DNA of 64,000 nucleotides from Bacillota bacterium. GTDB taxonomy: Bacteria; Bacillota; UBA4882; UBA8346. The notes under the pieces were generated by a model. The model was not told the origin of the DNA, made no database searches, and saw only the letters and a list, made by a program, of their open reading frames with translations. Made by a program: the position numbers and the translations under genes. Shown one piece after another: positions 41,764-49,112 of this stretch. The stretch spans positions 1 to 64,000 of the forward strand of contig JAEZJK010000007.1 of assembly GCA_023415835.1 (NCBI GenBank), in the 5' to 3' direction. Positions within the stretch are counted from its first letter, which is position 1. Each line of letters starts with the position of its first letter.

Positions 41764-42149
41764 GAGGCCTTTTCTTTGCTCAGCATAATCATTTCCTTAG
41801 TTTTCCTTATGACATCTTTTCGAATCCGCTTTAGAGTGCTTATTGATTCATGCAATATTCCGGTAATATCTTCCCAGTCCTTATCCTCAAAATATCTCCA
41901 ACTAATCCAATCCATCTCTATGGGCTTCATAACCTCTTTGCAGTTACACATCTCCACAATGTTTATTTCTCTCTCTAAATCAACCTTAGAGGTAGCTACA
42001 GTCTCGGTTTTGGATTCTCCTGAGTGAAACATTGGCAAAAAGGTTAGTTTGGTTGTTATTTTAGGATTACAGATTATTTCGAGTTTTCTTTTGTTAGCCT
42101 TATATCGTTTGTAGTAGCCCTCAATCTCGCTATCGGTTATTATTGTCAT
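41754..42149 (-). CDS. Candidate late-gene regulator (ArpU/RinA-like, sigma region 4 type)
   Basis: 131 residues from the ATG at 42149 with GGAGGCGT upstream; the longer frame only adds a basic run translated from the previous gene's DNA. N-terminal YKRYKANKRKLEII helix, C-terminal MDWISWRYFEDKDWEDITGI and LHESISTLKRIRKDVIRKTK, a helix-turn-helix like sigma region 4 and the ArpU/RinA activators. Being the last early gene, before the late operon, it may switch on late transcription. Confidence 0.7.
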   Translation of the reverse strand: MTIITDSEIEGYYKRYKANKRKLEIICNPKITTKLTFLPMFHSGESKTETVATSKVDLEREINIVEMCNCKEVMKPIEMDWISWRYFEDKDWEDITGILHESISTLKRIRKDVIRKTKEMIMLSKEKASQG

Positions 42150-42150
42150 C

Positions 42151-42327
42151 TTACGCCTCCGCTTCCGTGTTTTCTTCTTTGTTTTTCTTATCTTCGTTTT
42201 TGCTTGACGTTCCAAGAAGAAAAACTAACCCCCATAAACACCATGCACTTTTGGTAATATAAACTCCAACCGCAACCGCCAAACAAATAAAAATATTACT
42301 TAAAGCCGCTGTTAAATATGCGTTCAT
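42151..42327 (-). CDS. Small two-helix membrane protein
   Basis: 58 residues: MNAYLTAALSNIFICLAVAV and VYITKSAWCLWGLVFLLG helices, then a highly charged tail KNEDKKNKEENTEAEA. TGATG overlap with the upstream Cys-rich gene. Unknown; may be a membrane accessory of the early operon. Confidence 0.65.
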   Translation of the reverse strand: MNAYLTAALSNIFICLAVAVGVYITKSAWCLWGLVFLLGTSSKNEDKKNKEENTEAEA

Positions 42328-42500
42328 CATCTTCCCCCTCCTTCACCATCGGTGGATATGCAACTAGGACACCAAATAATTTCTGTTCTTTTAAATTTAT
42401 CACTGATAACTTCTTCGCATTTGCTTTCCTTTTCGTGGGGAAATTTATGTTTACAGATTGCACTTGGACAGGCACTTGCATCAGGACAAATCACTTTCAT
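42327..42500 (-). CDS. Small Cys/His-rich phage protein
   Basis: 57 residues beginning MKVICPDASACPSAICKHKF, with PHEKESKCEE and IIWCPSC. Cys 5, 11, 16, 28, 44, 47 and His 18, 22 suggest one or two zinc sites. Such C-x5-C-x4-C-x-H patterns recur in phage early operons. The overlapping alternative frame (42296-42481) has no such pattern. Confidence 0.7.
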   Translation of the reverse strand: MKVICPDASACPSAICKHKFPHEKESKCEEVISDKFKRTEIIWCPSCISTDGEGGGR

Positions 42501-42918
42501 CCCCTACCTCCTGATCGTGGATTGTATCAACGACTTCGCATTCGCAAGCAATATCACAATTAAATAATACATAGGGTTGATTAAGTCCGTGTTCTCTAAA
42601 CTTTACAATAAATCCGCCTTTATCTGGCTCGTAAATGACTTGTCCTGTTGGATTTTGATTTTCTTCGCCCGCCCAATACGATTCTTTGGGTAGTTTAAAT
42701 TTAATCCATTGATTTTCATAGATTTCGGTTTCGTTTTTATCTTTGTTTTCAGTAAATTCCCCAACCGTTTCCGGGTCTACTTCCACATCATACAGGCAGA
42801 ATCCATTTATATCCCTTGTAACCTTAATAAAATGATTGCCTAGATCATTTGACCAATAATAACCATACACCCAGCATCCGTTATCTAACGCTTTCGCCCT
42901 ATGCTTATAAGTTCTCAT
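42481..42918 (-). CDS. YopX-family protein
   Basis: 145 residues with the YopX signature: YKHRAKALDNGCWVYGYYWS, VEVDPETVGEFTENKDKN and TEIYENQWIKF. Function unknown; frequent in Firmicutes phages. Confidence 0.88.
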   Translation of the reverse strand: MRTYKHRAKALDNGCWVYGYYWSNDLGNHFIKVTRDINGFCLYDVEVDPETVGEFTENKDKNETEIYENQWIKFKLPKESYWAGEENQNPTGQVIYEPDKGGFIVKFREHGLNQPYVLFNCDIACECEVVDTIHDQEVGDESDLS

Positions 42919-42934
42919 TCCTGCGCCCTCCCGA

Positions 42935-43318
42935 CTATTTAATAATCTTTAGCGTTAAACTTGGGTATTTGTATTCAAACATCTTCCGTTTAAGTTGAAA
43001 TACCGCAGTTTTAAAGCCTTTTACATCTTCGACAATATATTTGCCGTTATTATCTTCGTAACTAAAATCAGCTTCGTAATATATCGCTTTATACTTCTTA
43101 CCGGCTTTGACAAACGACGGTTGAAGCAGCCAAGTCTCTTTGAGGGTTAAATCTCTAATCTCGCCAGCCTTCTCCAAAAGAACTAGCTCGGAATATCTCT
43201 CCGATTCCCGTTTTGAATCAAACTCAATCCCGTCAACCATAGTCTTTTTATTCCGATATTTGCTAGGTTTTTTAGGTTTACCGACCTCCCGGTATTTCTC
43301 AACGCTCATTCTTTTCAT
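42935..43318 (-). CDS. DUF1064 nuclease-like phage protein
   Basis: 127 residues. DUF1064 pattern SKYRNKKTMVDGIEFDSKRE, SERYSELVLLEKAGEI, then YEADFSYEDNNGKYIVEDVK and FQLKRKMFEYKYP. The D..E/K arrangement resembles PD-(D/E)XK Holliday-junction resolvase-like nucleases (RusA replacement in phages). GGAG precedes the ATG. Confidence 0.85.
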   Translation of the reverse strand: MKRMSVEKYREVGKPKKPSKYRNKKTMVDGIEFDSKRESERYSELVLLEKAGEIRDLTLKETWLLQPSFVKAGKKYKAIYYEADFSYEDNNGKYIVEDVKGFKTAVFQLKRKMFEYKYPSLTLKIIK

Positions 43319-43457
43319 TGTTTAACTCCAATATCGTCTGACATAAAACCATAACCGCTTTAGTTGGTAATGTTATTTCGCTGATATAGTTCTTTTCCGC
43401 ATTTTCAGCCATTTTAATTAAACCTCGAATGGCTTTAATGGTCTCGCCATCTATCAT
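43299..43457 (-). CDS. Small helical protein
   Basis: 52 residues: MIDGETIKAIRGLIKMAENA and ITLPTKAVMVLCQTILELNN. GGGGAAAGG precedes the ATG; start overlaps the preceding gene by four bases and the end overlaps DUF1064 by 20. Unknown. Confidence 0.6.
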   Translation of the reverse strand: MIDGETIKAIRGLIKMAENAEKNYISEITLPTKAVMVLCQTILELNNEKNER

Positions 43458-43576
43458 CCTTTCCCCTTCTCCCTCTTATACTTCTCGACCATGACCTTTC
43501 CAACTACCGTTTCCCTGTGTATTCTGATCCGCTTTTCCTCGCGGGAACTGGGGTGAATTTGTTTGGTGGTTCTCAT
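43454..43576 (-). CDS. Basic mini-protein
   Basis: 40 residues, very basic: MRTTKQIHPSSREEKRIRIH and VEKYKREKGKG. ATGA overlaps at both ends and GGAGGG upstream make translation likely. Nucleic-acid binding is possible. The longer frame at 43476-43694 is antiparallel in codon use and lacks a start site. Confidence 0.55.
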   Translation of the reverse strand: MRTTKQIHPSSREEKRIRIHRETVVGKVMVEKYKREKGKG

Positions 43577-43971
43577 GCCTTTTTCCCTCCGTGTCTGTAT
43601 GGTCTGGTTTTGTTATATGCCATTTTGATTTCGATTGCTTTTTCCAAGTCGATTTCATAGGCCCCGCAAAAATCAAAAATACGAATGCAAACATCGGCTA
43701 ATTCTACTGCTAACCCTTCTGGTTTTTTACAGCATTCTGTTGGTTCGTTGGATATAAACTCGTCACCGCTATAGTAAATAGGCAAACATCGGATTCTATC
43801 ATTCGAGTTCCGATACTCCTCCAGCGCCTCCGACAACTCCGAGTGCATTAAAGCGATTAACATTCCAATGTTTCTTTCACCTTCCCACCATCCATGCTCC
43901 ACAGCGTTTTTATGCGCTTCCTCAATTAATTCCGGTATGCTTTTTGGTTTATATATCACTGAATGTGTCAT
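43573..43971 (-). CDS. MazG-like nucleotide pyrophosphohydrolase
   Basis: 132 residues. All-alpha NTP-PPase pattern: IEEAHKNAVEHGWWEGERNI, LIALMHSELSEALEEYRNSN, then GLAVELADVCIRIFDFCGAY and TRPYRHGGKKA. The E..E12-D-type acidic residues bind Mg2+. Probably trims unwanted or modified dNTPs during phage replication, which would fit the modification genes nearby. Confidence 0.82.
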   Translation of the reverse strand: MTHSVIYKPKSIPELIEEAHKNAVEHGWWEGERNIGMLIALMHSELSEALEEYRNSNDRIRCLPIYYSGDEFISNEPTECCKKPEGLAVELADVCIRIFDFCGAYEIDLEKAIEIKMAYNKTRPYRHGGKKA

Positions 43972-44063
43972 CTCTTAACCTCCGCTTTTAACTGTGACTT
44001 TTGATAGATTCGTTTAACTCCCCAAGTTCCGTTATATTTAATTTCGTACCCTTTAATTTTCAT
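43968..44063 (-). CDS. Mini-protein, 31 residues
   Basis: MKIKGYEIKYNGTWGVKRIY followed by QKSQLKAEVKR. GGAGG ten bases upstream and ATGA overlap with the MazG-like gene support translation. Strand-rich and basic; unknown. Confidence 0.5.
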   Translation of the reverse strand: MKIKGYEIKYNGTWGVKRIYQKSQLKAEVKR

Positions 44064-44424
44064 TGTTAAAGTCCTCCGTGAATTTCTTTATTTCTTTAGC
44101 TAAGTCCCAATCGTTTTTACCGGAAAAAATAGCCATATTCGCCACTTTTTCCAACAACTCCACCGCCTCGATCAACTTTTTAACGGCAAGAGGAGCGATT
44201 GTACGGGATTGGACAATAAATTCAGCATTTGCATGTCCTTCTTGAGAATATTTTGGATTTTGTGTTGAATACACTGTAGCGAACTCATACATTTCTCCAA
44301 CTTGTGATATATTGGCCGATGTTCTTTCGCTGTTCTTTGATACAAGCCAAAAATCACCTCGTTCCCACGGTCCTTCCGTAGCTTTCTTCTCCAACTCCAA
44401 AAACTCTTCAAGTTTCTTTTTCAC
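44053..44424 (-). CDS. Ead/Ea22-like phage protein
   Basis: 123 residues from a GTG at 44424 (GTGA overlap with the methyltransferase, AAAGGAG upstream). Pattern EKKATEGPWERGDFW, HANAEFIVQSRTIAPLAVKK fits the Ead/Ea22 group found in temperate phages. Function unknown. Confidence 0.72.
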   Translation of the reverse strand: MKKKLEEFLELEKKATEGPWERGDFWLVSKNSERTSANISQVGEMYEFATVYSTQNPKYSQEGHANAEFIVQSRTIAPLAVKKLIEAVELLEKVANMAIFSGKNDWDLAKEIKKFTEDFNNEN

Positions 44425-44819
44425 GGCAGACTCCTTTCTATTTCATATTTTAGTTTAATCTGCTGCTCGTTCCACTTGAAAACTAAAATCCCCCCCGGCT
44501 CCAAAACTCTCATACACTCATCAAAGCCCTGTTTGATTTCAGCTTTCCAGCCTGGATTTAACTTCCCGTACTTTTTGGCCATCCAGGAACTATTACCAAC
44601 CTTCTCTAAATGCGGCGGATCGAATACCGCCAATTTAAAAGTGTTATCAGGGAAAGGAATATTAGTAAAGTCGCCGATAATATCAGGTTTAATTACAAGT
44701 TTTCTTCCGTCGCAAAGTGTATCTTCAAGTTCGCGAACGTCCATAAAAACTGTATTAGGGTTTTGTTTGTTGTACCAAAACATCCGAGAGCCGCAACAAA
44801 CATCAATGATTGGTTTCAT
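44421..44819 (-). CDS. SAM-dependent methyltransferase-like, probably C-terminally truncated
   Basis: 132 residues. SAM motif I IIDVCCGSRMFWYNKQNPN and a catalytic-type DPPH in KLAVFDPPHLEKVGNSSWM, then LEPGGILVFKWNEQQIKL. Phage homologues I know continue about 35 residues further with a GHKSG...THW-type end; here the frame stops 12 residues after FKWNE. It may be a shortened variant or a decayed gene. Confidence 0.7.
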   Translation of the reverse strand: MKPIIDVCCGSRMFWYNKQNPNTVFMDVRELEDTLCDGRKLVIKPDIIGDFTNIPFPDNTFKLAVFDPPHLEKVGNSSWMAKKYGKLNPGWKAEIKQGFDECMRVLEPGGILVFKWNEQQIKLKYEIERSLP

Positions 44820-45078
44820 GAAATACTCCTTTCGAACAATCGTAACAACCTTCTCGGGTTCCGTAGCGTGCGATTAATTCTTTGTCTGATATCGATCGAT
44901 ACCAAGTAAAAGTCTTATCAGCACAGTAACTACAACGTGAAATAACTAATGTACAATTCCGAATCACTTCATGTTGATCATATTCGTGTCCCATAACAGG
45001 AGTGGTATTGCCGGTTTTTAAAAAAGATACGAGAGTATACCAAATGGTATCGATTAGGCAGTTTAATCGTTTAATCAC
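44803..45078 (-). CDS. Hypothetical Cys-containing protein
   Basis: 91 residues from a GTG with AAGGGG upstream. Middle part CTLVISRCSYCADKTFTWYR and the end GTREGCYDCSKGVFHE give CxxC pairs for a possible zinc site. Overlaps the next gene by 17 bases. Unknown. Confidence 0.6.
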   Translation of the reverse strand: MIKRLNCLIDTIWYTLVSFLKTGNTTPVMGHEYDQHEVIRNCTLVISRCSYCADKTFTWYRSISDKELIARYGTREGCYDCSKGVFHETNH

Positions 45079-45082
45079 ACGC

Positions 45083-45937
45083 TCAACCCCTTTCTATATC
45101 CGCTATTGCCTGTAATATTGGGTAAACTTGCTGGGGGACTACTGCATTTCCTAAGCACTTAAGTCTGTCCACCCTATTGGGAATCCCATTAGCCACTCTA
45201 CCCATTGAGGGTTCAATTGACCACCAATCACGGAATTCAATTCTGTTGCTTTTTGGAATCGCGTTGATTGTGGATTGAGGTCCGGTGATTTGTAATCTCT
45301 CGTTGTAGGTGTCGGGAACATCTTCATAACTTCTGGATTCACTTGCTCCCTCAAATTTGCCGGTCGCGTTCTCCCTTTTCGTGTTGTAGTAGCTTGACGA
45401 ATCAATGATTCCTTCGATCTTTGTGGTAAATAATCCATTGTGTTTGGAGTAGCCCACAAAAAAGATTCTTTCTCTCCTATGTTTTGCTCCGACAGCCGCA
45501 GCTTCATAATCAAATATCCCGACTTCGTAACCTTCGCGCTCCAAGTCCGTGCAAACGTCGTCAGCGGCAATTGACAGGATCCCAGGTACGTTTTCACCGA
45601 TAACCCAACGCGGCTTAAGTTCTCTGATAACTCGGCACATTTCAGGCCAGAGGTAACGATCATCCCCTTTACCTTTCTGGTTTCCTGCCACGGAAAACGG
45701 CTGGCACGGGAATCCTCCTGATAAAAGAGTGACATCTGCAATTCCTCTGCTTCTGACGCTTTCTGCCGTGACATTTCGTATATCCCTCCATCTTGGAACA
45801 TCAGGCCAATGTTTTTCTAATACTTTTGTTGGATAATCCGCAAATTCACATTGACCGACCATTTCAAATCCCGCCCATTCTGCAGCTAAGTCGATTCCAC
45901 CTATTCCGGTAAAAAGACTAAAATGCGTCAGGGTCAC
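45083..45937 (-). CDS. DNA (cytosine-5) methyltransferase
   Basis: 284 residues from a GTG overlapping the previous stop (GTGA). Motif I LTHFSLFTGIGGIDLAAEWA, catalytic motif IV GGFPCQPFSVAG (Cys78), motif VI GENVPGI, motif VIII KHRRERIFFVGY and motif X CLGNAVVPQQVYPIL are all there. The target domain between VIII and X is short (about 75 residues). Probably protects phage DNA or marks it; target unknown. A second long frame overlaps it at 45151-45801. Confidence 0.93.
   Translation of the reverse strand: MTLTHFSLFTGIGGIDLAAEWAGFEMVGQCEFADYPTKVLEKHWPDVPRWRDIRNVTAESVRSRGIADVTLLSGGFPCQPFSVAGNQKGKGDDRYLWPEMCRVIRELKPRWVIGENVPGILSIAADDVCTDLEREGYEVGIFDYEAAAVGAKHRRERIFFVGYSKHNGLFTTKIEGIIDSSSYYNTKRENATGKFEGASESRSYEDVPDTYNERLQITGPQSTINAIPKSNRIEFRDWWSIEPSMGRVANGIPNRVDRLKCLGNAVVPQQVYPILQAIADIERG
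45151..45801 (-). CDS. Overprinted 216-codon frame within the Dcm gene
   Basis: Same strand, other frame, from an ATG at 45801. Its protein has TVTSGLK-type and PTP-type motifs (MIVTSGLKCAELSENL, SFLWATPNTMDYLPQRS, MFPTPTTRDYKSPD) and ends QLNPQWVEWLMGFPIGWTDL. Endings of this kind are familiar to me from phage proteins annotated beside or within cytosine methyltransferases. No good ribosome binding site precedes the ATG. Conservation could be a by-product of the Dcm frame, so expression is uncertain. Confidence 0.4.
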   Translation of the reverse strand: MFQDGGIYEMSRQKASEAEELQMSLFYQEDSRASRFPWQETRKVKGMIVTSGLKCAELSENLSRVGLSVKTYLGSCQLPLTTFARTWSAKVTKSGYLIMKLRLSEQNIGEKESFLWATPNTMDYLPQRSKESLIRQATTTRKGRTRPANLREQVNPEVMKMFPTPTTRDYKSPDLNPQSTRFQKATELNSVIGGQLNPQWVEWLMGFPIGWTDLSA

Positions 45938-46626
45938 ACCGATAACCCCCTTGCAATCCTCCTACACCGGTTAACATGCTTCCACCCAGCTCTCATTGCA
46001 TAGGCAACTCCTCTATGCCGCCCTGCATTGTGCATGGCTACCGTTCCAAATAACGTCCGTCCGGAGGCCTCGTAACAATCTTTTAAGTGCAGCCATGAAG
46101 CAACTTCCCAATATATCAAACTACCGTCACACTTTGGAAAATATCGCCTCATTGTTGCATACATCGCCTGATGTGTCCCGCGCTCTTTAAAAGATCCGAC
46201 GGCGTTTATGTTGTAACCTGTTTCTGCCTCTGCGCTGACCATGGCAACTCTGAGCGGTATTTCAAAAGCATGGGTCTTTCCGACGAATGTAATCGCTTCT
46301 TGCCTCAATTTTCCCCGCTCTTTCTTCGGATAGAGCCGCTTCATTTCTTTTTCTACCCGTTCAACCTCATTAATAATCTGCTGTTTTTCAATTAATAGCT
46401 CTTGCGCGGCGTCCAGTTTCGATTCCATCACATTAATCCCCGTCCGGAAGCAAATAAACATAAAGAGAATGATGGTTATTGCCGATAATCCGAATTGGAT
46501 ATTTTTAAGCATTTTTTGAGATTTGATCGGATCTTCATTCAAAGGAGCACCGGGCAAATAATGATTAATACTGGTTTTATATTCGTTTTTTATTCTACTT
46601 GAGCACCGCTTCTTTTTGTGTTTCAT
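45934..46626 (-). CDS. Membrane-anchored lysozyme/transglycosylase-like protein
   Basis: 230 residues. Basic cytoplasmic N-terminus (to about 38), one helix (FGLSAITIILFMFICFRTG), a coiled coil (about 65-100) and an SLT-like domain with the likely catalytic Glu in MVSAEAETGYNINAVGS and TLFGTVAMHNAGRHRG. It probably cuts glycan outside the membrane. An early-operon position is unusual for lysis; see findings. Confidence 0.65.
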   Translation of the reverse strand: MKHKKKRCSSRIKNEYKTSINHYLPGAPLNEDPIKSQKMLKNIQFGLSAITIILFMFICFRTGINVMESKLDAAQELLIEKQQIINEVERVEKEMKRLYPKKERGKLRQEAITFVGKTHAFEIPLRVAMVSAEAETGYNINAVGSFKERGTHQAMYATMRRYFPKCDGSLIYWEVASWLHLKDCYEASGRTLFGTVAMHNAGRHRGVAYAMRAGWKHVNRCRRIARGLSV

Positions 46627-47489
46627 GGGGTGGCCTCCTCGTCTAAAAGTTTTAATTGGTCTGGGTCTTCTTTTGGCATTTCATAAATCCACCAATCCAT
46701 AACATCTTGAGCGGTTTTCCAAATTGCCGCATCTTGCCCTTTTCGTTTTATATTTGCCTTTACCATTCGGCCAAATGCTCTCATATAAGCGTCATAAAAT
46801 TTTGGCCACCGTTCGAACTCTTTCAATCTCCCCCCCCGGCGGGCCATTGGGCAGCCGATACAACCCAACCGGTGAAATCCTTCATCATAAAGCGAACAAT
46901 ATTTGATATTTTGGATTCTTATAAATTCCCAAACTTCTTCATCAGTCCAATCGACAATAGGATTTAATACCCTTTTACCTTTAGCAACACAAGTTTCCAG
47001 CAACCTGCGCGATTCGTCGTTATCGTTATTGAGCAAAACCTTTTTATCTTTGCGAGAATTTAAAACCTCGACAATCCCCCTAGAGTTTTTGCGCTTAACA
47101 GATTCGGCCCATCTTACTCCGGTGATCACAAATCGTCCTTCGCCGCCCCCTTCTTTTAAAACTTCGCAGCAATACCTCGCGATTCGTGTCGGTGGCATTT
47201 GTTTTTCTACTATCAATTTCCATATCGATTTTTTATATCGCTCAGGCTTTACATTTGGGTGATTATTACGAATGTGATAAACTAATTCCGGCGGATCAAT
47301 TCCAGTCATGTTATAATGCCAATCAATTTTTACTCCAGCTAGTTCAGTTAATTTTTTTATAGTTTCAGAATCTTTGCCTCCCGAAAAAGCCCCATAATAA
47401 CCTTCCGGGGGTTCAAACTGCCTTATCCGGTCTATGGCTATTTGTACTTTGTCAACTGTCCCGAAAAGAGTTTCTGTAACTAACGCCAC
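46623..47489 (-). CDS. PAPS-reductase-family protein (second copy type)
   Basis: 288 residues from a GTG with AAGGAGGGG upstream. P-loop YYGAFSGGKDSETI (36-41 SGGKDS), RYCCEVLKEGGGEGRFVITG with a Cys pair, VDWTDEEVWEFIRIQ, and LGCIGCPMARRGGRLKE. It differs clearly from the IbrA-like gene and belongs to the CysH/DndC-like group common in phages. Sits between MT-A70 and the SLT-like gene with overlaps on both sides. Substrate unknown. Confidence 0.85.
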   Translation of the reverse strand: MALVTETLFGTVDKVQIAIDRIRQFEPPEGYYGAFSGGKDSETIKKLTELAGVKIDWHYNMTGIDPPELVYHIRNNHPNVKPERYKKSIWKLIVEKQMPPTRIARYCCEVLKEGGGEGRFVITGVRWAESVKRKNSRGIVEVLNSRKDKKVLLNNDNDESRRLLETCVAKGKRVLNPIVDWTDEEVWEFIRIQNIKYCSLYDEGFHRLGCIGCPMARRGGRLKEFERWPKFYDAYMRAFGRMVKANIKRKGQDAAIWKTAQDVMDWWIYEMPKEDPDQLKLLDEEATP

Positions 47490-48073
47490 CCTAACCCCTC
47501 CTTAAAGAGTTTGCCTTGGTCTGCGTCCTCGAAAATATCTATTGTCGAATCAACTTCGTTTCCCCACACGTCCCAACCCGGAGTTGATTGACGGGCAAAT
47601 AATTCAATTCGGGGAAGGTCGCCCATTAACTTAACTATTCTTTTTCGGGCTTCATCTGGTTTCTTGGAGTGTTCTTCTGCCGGGGCTAAAATGACCGCCC
47701 TTATTCCGGCATCAATTCTTTTTGGTTTGCCCTTAATCGCTATTAGACAATTTTCCAACCCTTGCCGAGTCCAAAACCCCATTCCAAAAAACAGTTTATT
47801 AGACTTAGTCATCTTAACCCAATCGAATCCAGTCATTGTTTTGATTTCGAAGCCCCAAGCCCTTGCGACTTGTATTGCCTCATCTACCATCGAACCAACC
47901 CACCACATGAACAAAACGCAATTATCGTCGGCTATCTTATTTACCGGGAGCTTGCATATATCATCAACCGTCATAACGTCGTATTTTTGACCGGCTCCGC
48001 TGCTGAGGTTCCCACCGGTTCGTTTATTGTTGAAAGCCCACGGCGGATCGGCGTAAATGATTTGGTATTTCAT
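47480..48073 (-). CDS. MT-A70-family adenine-N6 methyltransferase
   Basis: 197 residues. Catalytic DPPW at 9-12 (IIYADPPWAFNNK), CVLFMWWVGSMVDEAI, TGFDWVKMTK, then EEHSKKPDEARKRIVKLMGD and ELFARQSTPGWDVWGNEV. Methylates adenine, probably in phage DNA. Overlaps the next gene by ten bases. Confidence 0.92.
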   Translation of the reverse strand: MKYQIIYADPPWAFNNKRTGGNLSSGAGQKYDVMTVDDICKLPVNKIADDNCVLFMWWVGSMVDEAIQVARAWGFEIKTMTGFDWVKMTKSNKLFFGMGFWTRQGLENCLIAIKGKPKRIDAGIRAVILAPAEEHSKKPDEARKRIVKLMGDLPRIELFARQSTPGWDVWGNEVDSTIDIFEDADQGKLFKEGLGWR

Positions 48074-48307
48074 CTAAACCCCTCCAATCTTCTTAACTCT
48101 CTCAATTGCCGCCACAATATCTCCGGTTGTTTTAATCTGGTAATACCGGTTTAAGTAAGTCCCTAGATAAAACGGCCTTTTAAGTTTCTTTGCTTCTTCC
48201 TCTGCAATTTCAATAACTTTGGGAACGACATCTGTCAATTTATAGCTCCCGGTTTCTTTTATAGCTTTTTGGGTGATTTTTGCAGCATAATCAGTTTGGG
48301 ATTTCAT
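48074..48307 (-). CDS. Hypothetical early protein
   Basis: 77 residues, helical and basic (AAKITQKAIKETGSYKLTDV, FYLGTYLNRYYQIKTTGDIV). AGGAGG precedes the ATG. Between DnaC-like and MT-A70 genes. Unknown. Confidence 0.6.
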   Translation of the reverse strand: MKSQTDYAAKITQKAIKETGSYKLTDVVPKVIEIAEEEAKKLKRPFYLGTYLNRYYQIKTTGDIVAAIERVKKIGGV

Positions 48308-48323
48308 GGTGTTTTAAGCCTCC

Positions 48324-49112
48324 TCAAATCAATCTATAATTGTTTTCAATACCTTCAACCACTACCAAATGACCTTTGCCTCGTTCAAGTATCCGGGAGC
48401 CGGTTGCTCGGTCGATCTCAACTAACTCCTTCGGAGTTCTTTCGCTACTTATCGCGGTAGGTAGTAAGTTTAAATACCGGTAGTTTAAAATCTCAAAAGC
48501 TTTTTCAATTTCAAACGCCGTAGGGTTCTTTTTATCCTTGACCGGCTTAAATAGGTCATCCCAGACCAAAAAATCTACCTGTTGCATTTCCCGGACTTTC
48601 TCCAGGAGTGATTCTTCGCCGGTCCGGAGTATGTCTTTCATTTCGTTTACACCCTCGACATGTTGAAAGTAAAGTACCTTTACCCGTTCGTTGATCTTTT
48701 CGTTTGCGACTGCCATGGTTAAATGGGTCTTCCCGCTGCCGGGTTCACCGAGTAATACAAGCCAGTTGTTTTTATCACTTTTAATTTCATTAAATCGCCG
48801 GGAATAATCCAGGGCGCTTTTAAACATGCTTTGGATAATTATTGGCCTGCCGGATGTAATGAAGCTCTCGAAAGTTGTTGCTCGAAACGCCGGAGTAATT
48901 TTGCTACTTTCAAACAATCGCTGCAGTTTCAACCTTTCCCGACAATCACACAGGCGAACAGTGCGGCTATCAATCATAATAACTCCCTGATAATTGCATT
49001 CCGGGCAACCTTGTAATTCATCCTTTATACTCAAATTTTCCGAAGTCGATCCGGTCGAGTTCGCCTTGGCTTTCTCGATTATTCGGTTGAGGATTTCCTG
49101 AAGCTCGTTCAT
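48324..49112 (-). CDS. DnaC-like helicase loader ATPase
   Basis: 262 residues. N-terminal zinc ribbon (GCPECNYQG and RLCDCRERLK), AAA+ core with Walker A GEPGSGKT (122-129), Walker B FLVWDDLFKP and sensor AISSERTPKELVEID. Loads the host replicative helicase on the phage origin. GGAGG precedes the ATG, and the gene truly overlaps the initiator gene by 95 bases. Confidence 0.9.
   Translation of the reverse strand: MNELQEILNRIIEKAKANSTGSTSENLSIKDELQGCPECNYQGVIMIDSRTVRLCDCRERLKLQRLFESSKITPAFRATTFESFITSGRPIIIQSMFKSALDYSRRFNEIKSDKNNWLVLLGEPGSGKTHLTMAVANEKINERVKVLYFQHVEGVNEMKDILRTGEESLLEKVREMQQVDFLVWDDLFKPVKDKKNPTAFEIEKAFEILNYRYLNLLPTAISSERTPKELVEIDRATGSRILERGKGHLVVVEGIENNYRLI

Noticed and set aside
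42296..42481. 61-residue basic frame on the minus strand
   Set aside because: The Cys/His-rich frame 42327-42500 in the same DNA has patterned cysteines and couples to both neighbours.
43476..43694. 72-residue frame on the minus strand
   Set aside because: It overlaps the coupled MazG-like and 40-residue genes, which have proper start sites; this frame has none.
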